Assembly: GCA_009760855.2 (NCBI GenBank)
Contig: WPIO01000682.1
Coordinates: 1-11,701 of the forward strand
Source: Cristatella mucedo
Lineage: Eukaryota; Bryozoa; Phylactolaemata; Cristatellidae
Reading direction: 5' to 3'
Length of the DNA: 11,701 nt
The notes under the pieces were generated by a model. That model was not told the origin of the DNA and ran no database searches. It worked only from the letters and a program-made list of their open reading frames with translations. The position numbers and the translations under genes were made by a program. This document shows positions 7,268 to 11,701 of this stretch, one piece after another. The stretch's first letter is position 1. Every line of letters begins with the position of its first letter.

Positions 7268-8372
7268 GATGTAACGTATCTTGGTCTCTAACTCTAAATG
7301 CCATAAATACCACGTGCGTGTTAAGCAAGAAAGATTGCCATATTACACTCACAGTCTAAGGGGCTTTCGGTAGGCATTCGGTAGCCAACAGACTTCGTCT
7401 TGCTCAACAAAGATGAACTGGGAAGCATAGCAGAGTCAGGAGAGCAGTTGATGTAGTGTGTAGCATGGAAGTAGCAGCTCAGGACAACTGAAAAGGACGA
7501 GCCATAGTCGGCAGCGAGACAGTAGTTGCCGTTGTGTAAGAATTGTGTAAGCGAGTTCTACCTTTTTGGACCTGCCGAGCAACAGCTTCTGCCAACAGCC
7601 GTCTTTAAGTGGAGGAATGGAACAGCTAATTTATATGTCCATAAAGGACCGGAGGGCACGAGGAACCTGAACCAATTGCAGCAGTTCAGCATGATATGAA
7701 GTAGCCATGCCGTGTTGCCGCTTGGGGTCAGCTCAAGAACTTTGCTCGGGATCCTACGATCAACCACCACCAATCCTTGGTCTTAGTAAAGGAGACGCTT
7801 GGTCAAACCATTGGTACTCGAAAACTAGTCCTGCAGTCATATTCATAGCCTGCTGCAATGGTCTAGAGGCTTCTTTTAAGAGCTTAGCCACAAGAGAATT
7901 ACAACAATCAAGCTGAGACGGAACTAAGAAGATAGTTATGTTTGTTTGCAAGCCAATGTGAAAGACAGCTCGTAATCCTATACAGGTATCAAACGTTATA
8001 GAAAACTGTAAAGGCAGTCTTCTGAATGAAGATTTTAAATTTTAGGCTGCTGTCGAAAGCGACACCAGGATTTTGAGCAAGTGGTGATGGTCTCACAACA
8101 GCATCACCAATTAAAAAGAGCAAAGCCTTTTCATCCAGGCAAACGCTCAGGGTGCCCCATGAGCAGCTGTTCGGTTTTATCGTCATCCAGTATAAAAAAG
8201 TATCCCATCATCCAAGACCGATTGACTGCCAAGCAATCATTCTGTTTATCATGTGCTGCAGCAGATTCTGAAATTTTGAATGGTAAATACAGCTGATTAT
8301 CGTCTGCATGAAGGTGATGTCTTATTCCACGAGCGTCAATCGTATTTTCAAGTGCTTTTTTAAGTGATAACA
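7268..8372 (-). mobile_element. L2-like family 1 copy C (5'-truncated or internally deleted, decayed)
   Basis: The 3' tail begins at about 7268 and the body runs through the ORF C-terminus, the thumb region and RT motif C up to about 8372. The C-terminal 70 codons (about 7560-7345) remain open and closely match copy A, including HYINCSPDSAMLP and TKSVGYRMPTE. Farther up, three frames are needed: 7773-7558, 7951-7760 with LDCCNSLVAK, and 8186-7989. Near 8300 the catalytic motif reads HADD followed by NQLYL, so the first Tyr is changed but both Asp codons survive. Homology to copy A then stops in the segment corresponding to FLLSIYTEPLG. Confidence 0.8.
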
Positions 8373-8394
8373 GGGTCGTTAAAAGAGTTAAATA

Positions 8395-8500
8395 TAAACT
8401 AGGTTGTCAAAACTAAATCTAGAATATACCGTTTCTGTGAATGTAATTAGCACGATTGAGCCTGGATCTCACACTGCATATAAAGCGACAAGATCGATAT
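8395..8500 (-). pseudogene. Possible endonuclease scrap of copy C
   Basis: About 23 bases beyond the RT homology the minus strand reads ILDLVLTT, after an AAT-rich segment that lines up loosely with the AQHVNHSTHVGGHILDLVI region of the copy A endonuclease. The shared ATTCTAGAT core is at about 8413-8421. If real, copy C has joined its endonuclease directly to RT motif C, with some 1.3 kb missing between them. The match is short and judged by eye. Confidence 0.35.
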
Positions 8501-8619
8501 GGTTGTGTTGAAAAAATCCGGAACAGGGTAACACCTATTTTGAAACCATTCGGATTTGCTACCCTTTTGGGAATACCGAACATTTGTGTAACAGTAGATC
8601 TGTTACGTGAATGCACGAT

Positions 8620-9465
8620 TTACACCACCAAAATCACTGGCCATTCGATGAGACTATGGGTTACTCTCAACTGCCGCATGCACAAGATTTGTGTGTAATT
8701 AGCCTAATTATCAACCATGCTTGTTTAGATAAGGATACCACGTCTGAGTTAATCCATGCATTTGTGACATCCCGACATGACTTGTGCAACTAACAGATTG
8801 CAGGCCTACCAGCATGTGAAATCAGGCGATTACAGTTGGTGAAAACTCTGCTGCATGCCTTTTTGCCGTGAACGTAGCTGTTGCCACATCACACCCCCTC
8901 CTGACCGACTTAAACTGGCTGCCACTCAAGCAACAATTCGACTTGAAGGTTTTTTCGCTCACTTAAAAGTCCATAAATTATTTAGCTCCAGCAAATCTCT
9001 CAGATCTATTCCTCCAACAGGCGAAGTACTGAACCACCCGCTTTTCGGAATCTGGCACTTTATCACTAGCCCGTACAAACCTCAAGTTCTTTGGAGACCG
9101 AGCATCTAGTTCATATTTTCCCTGAGCCTGGAACTTCCTCCCGACTTATGTCACAACATCCCTGACTTGAAGACATTCAAAATGCTCTTAAAGACACACC
9201 TATTTAGGACAGTATTTTGTCGGTCCATGTGATTCGTCCTTCATGTGCCTATGCATGCTGAAAGGTTGCATGCTGATAGTAACCACATTATCAGAATTAC
9301 CCAGTGCATATCACCACTAATCACCGTATTCATGTTTTACATCAAGCATGTAATTACTCGCAATTCAATCAAGTTTCCCTTGGCAGCAATTGTAAAGCAC
9401 CTAGTAAGAGATTGATTTCTTGGAGGGTGCTTTATCAAGTGCATTAACATGATAATTATTTAAAA
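8620..9465 (+). mobile_element. L2-like family 2 retrotransposon remnant (RT C-terminus and 3' UTR)
   Basis: This plus-strand remnant belongs to a different L2-like family. The coding part is spread over at least three frames. It begins weakly with FDETM, then is clear at LDKDTTSELIHAFVTSRHDLCN (split here by a stop after CN at 8791-8793), AGLPACEIRRLQLV, CRERSCCHITPPPDRLKLAA, GDRASS with AWNFLP, and ends IPDLKTFKMLLKTHLFRTVF before TGA at 9230-9232. These are the standard C-terminal landmarks of L2/CR1 ORF2 proteins. About 230 bases of 3' UTR follow, with a conserved-looking GTAAAGCACCTAG block. The RT core and endonuclease are absent, so this is a 5'-truncated copy. Confidence 0.85.
9395..9432 (+). 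other. 3' stem-loop of family 2 retrotransposon
   Basis: AAGCACC at 9395-9401 can pair with GGTGCTT at 9426-9432, with AAGAGA and TTTCTT near the inside able to extend the fold. A hairpin just before the short repeat tail is a known feature of L2-like elements and is thought to be recognised by the reverse transcriptase. The same block recurs in the inverted copy at 9690-9752, which supports it as a conserved part of the element. Confidence 0.6.
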
Positions 9466-9662
9466 AAAATATTGATTCAGTCACGTTTTCCAGATTTGCT
9501 AAGCCTATTGATATTACAACTATTAGTAAATGTAATCATGAATACTAAAACTACATTGTCTAGGACATATAATTGAGAGTAAGACTGCTGTCTAAAACTT
9601 CATGGAAGGTGGTTGGACTCTCGTTCTACGAAGCTATATAGAACTCGGCAGGATGGGTATTG
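9466..9662. other. Spacer between two tail-to-tail family 2 copies
   Basis: About 200 AT-rich bases starting with an eight-A run. No gene or RNA is recognised. The two flanking retrotransposon tails point toward it from both sides. Confidence 0.5.
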
Positions 9663-9925
9663 TAAAATAATAACAATAACAATATTAATAACGTACCTGA
9701 TCAAACACCCTCAGAGAACTTAATCTCTTTCTAGGTGCTTTGTAAATGCTGCAATTCGAAATGCCATTAAATGGTAAGTAACATCATGCTGGAAAAACCA
9801 ACAAAATGAATAACATTTTTAGGGGTGACATGCACAGGGTCAGCATGCAAATGCGGTTTTTGGCAGCATGCACAGTGTCAGCAAGCATAAGCACATGAAG
9901 GACGAGTCACAAGGAACCTTACGGA
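9663..9925 (-). mobile_element. L2-like family 2, second copy (3' UTR only, inverted)
   Basis: On the minus strand this stretch aligns by eye with the 3' UTR of the plus-strand copy at 9230-9465. Shared blocks include TGTGA(T/C)TCGTCCTTCATGTG after the stop, AAAGCACCTAG, AAGAGATT and GAGGGTG. It ends in an (ATT/GTT)n simple repeat at about 9664-9690, the usual type of L2 tail. Homology fades above about 9925, so nearly all of the coding region is missing or unrecognisable. Confidence 0.7.
9829..9888. repeat. Two 21-base direct repeats within the family 2 3' UTR
   Basis: CATGCACAGGGTCAGCATGCA at 9829-9849 recurs at 9868-9888 with two mismatches. The plus-strand family 2 copy has a shorter version of the same feature, two GCATGCTGA words near 9254-9278, so the repetition probably belongs to the element. 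Confidence 0.65.
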
Positions 9926-10197
9926 TATAGGTTTCAAGCTGTGCTTGGCCTCCTCGGTGTAGCTGGTTACTGGTTTCGCTTCAAGGTATGCTTATATGAG
10001 AGACTGTTCCGTTATTTTTTGAAGCGTGACCACCTACTGCAGTCATGATGGTAGCTGTGTTATTCAAAATTCCCGTGAAAAGCCTGTTCACATAAAAGTG
10101 GCTGACTAATATGCATGAAAATCTTTTGCAAGTTTAGCCTGACTCGACAAATTCATATGTTCACATACAACTTGTAGGTCGTGCAATTAATTCCGAT

Positions 10198-10296
10198 TAA
10201 AGATGCTGGTTCTTAGCTCAGAGATAAGTTCGTGTGTGTCTAAGACTAGGGTGTGAGTTTGAGTCCATCTTTAGATGAGCGATTATTTATCTTTTT
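10198..10296 (+). ncRNA. tRNA-like / SINE-head-like sequence
   Basis: TAGCTCAGAGATAAG at 10214-10228 resembles the internal A-box of tRNA promoters. GTTTGAGTC at 10257-10265 matches the B-box consensus with one change, at the 43-base spacing normal for tRNAs. A T-run at 10292-10296 could end RNA polymerase III transcription. TAAAGATG (10198-10205) and CATCTTTA (10266-10273) are perfectly complementary across the interval. The full cloverleaf does not fold: the T-arm and anticodon arm are poor. I therefore read it as a decayed tRNA-derived SINE head or tRNA pseudogene, not a working tRNA. No A-rich tail or second copy is seen. Confidence 0.3.
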
Positions 10297-11701
10297 ACAA
10301 GCTTTCTTAGTAACTTAGGGGCAATCCTACTACTCTACAAATGATGTATTTTAAAAGAAGACTTGGAAATTCTCTTGCTTTGTTGCGAAGATGCGACCTG
10401 CTACAGAGAAAGGTGAATTATCCAGCGATGGTAGGTGGTTGGTTTTCACGACCAAGGTCTGAGAGTCGTCGGAACGATTCCTAAGGTGAGTGATTCTACA
10501 TCATCACTGCAGTGGTCACGTCTTATAAGGGCTGGAGTGAATCGATCCAAGGGGCTCCAATGCTGAGCTCTATTTTTATAGGAAATTGCAGCTATTGGTA
10601 ATTGCATGTCCCACGACCAAATTATTGCTCTGGTTTACTGGAAACAATAGGCCAAGTAGTAAATAAACATATAATGTACAGACAATAGTAAAATAAAGTC
10701 TTGACAATGATGCAGTAAACAATGGACTCAAATAATAGGAAGCTTCGGGAATATCTAAACTAAACCACGATGCAAGCTAAAACAAATCACGTGAAAAAGT
10801 AGATATTGTTTTGCGTTATCGCATATGCCTAATGGCGAGTGAGCATTGAGTTTCAGAAGTCAAGACGGGATGTTAAAAATGCATGGACCAACTTAGACGT
10901 GGTATCATTATCTTAACAAGACCAAATTGTAGCATTGTTATGTTGCTGAAAGTTGGCAGATTTTACTGAAACAGGACACCATTTTGTATATGTCTTTTTT
11001 GAAACCTATACTATGAAATGCAGAATATATGAGAGCAAACTTTGAAATTGCATTTCCGCTGCATCAGAAATAGCATAGAGAGTTTTCCTGCTTAGATGTA
11101 GATGGATGGCTAGTTTTGCTAGTATCAATCCGTACACATGCTATGAAATCCTCTGTTAAACTAACAAATTCCTTATTACCGATTCTGACAAAGCAACGTT
11201 TGGAAAAAGCCTAGGCATCACTAAGTAAATCATCGAAAGTACAATATTAATTGGTTGCAGCTTTAGCAGGCCAGATTATTGCTCTACCAAAGGTGACTAT
11301 TTCCCTAGTTACTATATCATATTTTAATGTGCTACTGCCAAAAAAGGCTTCTATCCTATTCCTGCTGACTAAGATTCTTCAGTGCGATCGAGTGGTAAAT
11401 CATTTTGAAGCTCAGCTTCAATTTTTTAAATGGTATTGCTTGATGAGGTAACATTCGATTTTTATTTTTTAATCCACGGCTACTTTAAATATTCCGGTAG
11501 TAAATTCTTCAGTGGAAGCGGCTCACACATTATTTTGAGTGGAGCTCAGTTGTTTTACATCTGCCTGGTGCATCTTTAAGTACTACTTTATGTGACTCTG
11601 ATTTGAAATACCTAAAGCATCCAACTCAAGCAGGTACCTTAGCTTTCGAGTGCTTAATACGGAAGTGAGACCACGATTGCAGCCGGCTTCTATAACAAAA
11701 T
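10297..11701. other. Unassigned AT-rich stretch, no gene recognised
   Basis: I find no supportable protein, retrotransposon or RNA in this 1.4-kb stretch. A 66-codon open frame at 11251-11451 (plus) has a hydrophobic composition but no motif. The word ATTATTGCTCT occurs near 10621 and 11275 without wider similarity. Confidence 0.5.

Noticed and set aside
8419-8698. Overlapping open frames on both strands between copy C and the family 2 remnant
   Set aside because: Neither reading shows a conserved domain over its length. The parts with any resemblance are better explained as retrotransposon scraps.
10425-10480. A second tRNA-like stretch with a GGAACGATTCC B-box-like word
   Set aside because: The B-box core GTTC is not present, the A-box match is poor and no cloverleaf folds.
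11251-11451. A 66-codon plus-strand open frame with hydrophobic segments
   Set aside because: There is no signal-peptide cleavage pattern, motif or splice context; AT-rich DNA often yields such hydrophobic frames.
1-11701. CRISPR array, bacterial operon, or phage features
   Set aside because: No regularly spaced direct repeats, no ribosome-binding-site-led gene series, and retrotransposon content that is animal in type.

Overview
This looks like non-coding DNA from a metazoan nuclear genome. It is AT-rich, has no dense gene packing and no bacterial operon or ribosome-binding-site pattern. It is dominated by decayed non-LTR retrotransposons whose proteins carry the hallmarks of the L2 clade (Jockey superfamily: APE-type endonuclease plus reverse transcriptase). 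Together with one possible intron-containing gene for a tiny secreted peptide, this suggests an invertebrate or other animal. The species cannot be named from the sequence alone.

Layout. Positions 1-1680 are mostly unassigned and hold a (GA)n run, a short decayed stretch resembling the C-terminus of a pogo/Tigger-type transposase (about 257-448) and an 11-G tract. Positions 1681-8372 hold one L2-like family (family 1), with all its pieces on the minus strand: a tail-only remnant (1681-1785), the 3' end of an older copy (2082-2362), a long 5'-truncated copy A (2363-about 5066), the body of the older copy (about 5067-5852) and a third copy C (7268-8372, perhaps with an endonuclease scrap to about 8500). 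The 2082-2362 and 5067-5852 pieces fit together as one older element split by the insertion of copy A. No copy can be active: copy A has lost the RT catalytic motif to a small deletion and also carries frameshifts and a nonsense codon.

Between copy B and copy C lies the most gene-like non-transposon feature: on the minus strand, a 23-codon signal-peptide exon (7152-7220) ending at a perfect GTAAGT donor, a candidate second exon (6846-6919) with an acidic/dibasic stretch, a hydrophobic core and a terminal glycine before the stop, and an AATAAA signal (6690-6695). The tail of copy C ends 47 bases upstream of the start codon on the same strand.

Positions 8620-9925 hold a second L2-like family (family 2) as two copies arranged tail to tail: a plus-strand C-terminal coding remnant with 3' UTR and stem-loop, and a minus-strand 3'-UTR copy with an (ATT/GTT)n tail. 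Positions 9930-11701 contain no gene I can support. There is a tRNA-like/SINE-head-like stretch at 10198-10296 with A-box, B-box and a T-run.

The parts do not form a pathway. This is a graveyard of retrotransposons around one possible small secreted-peptide gene.
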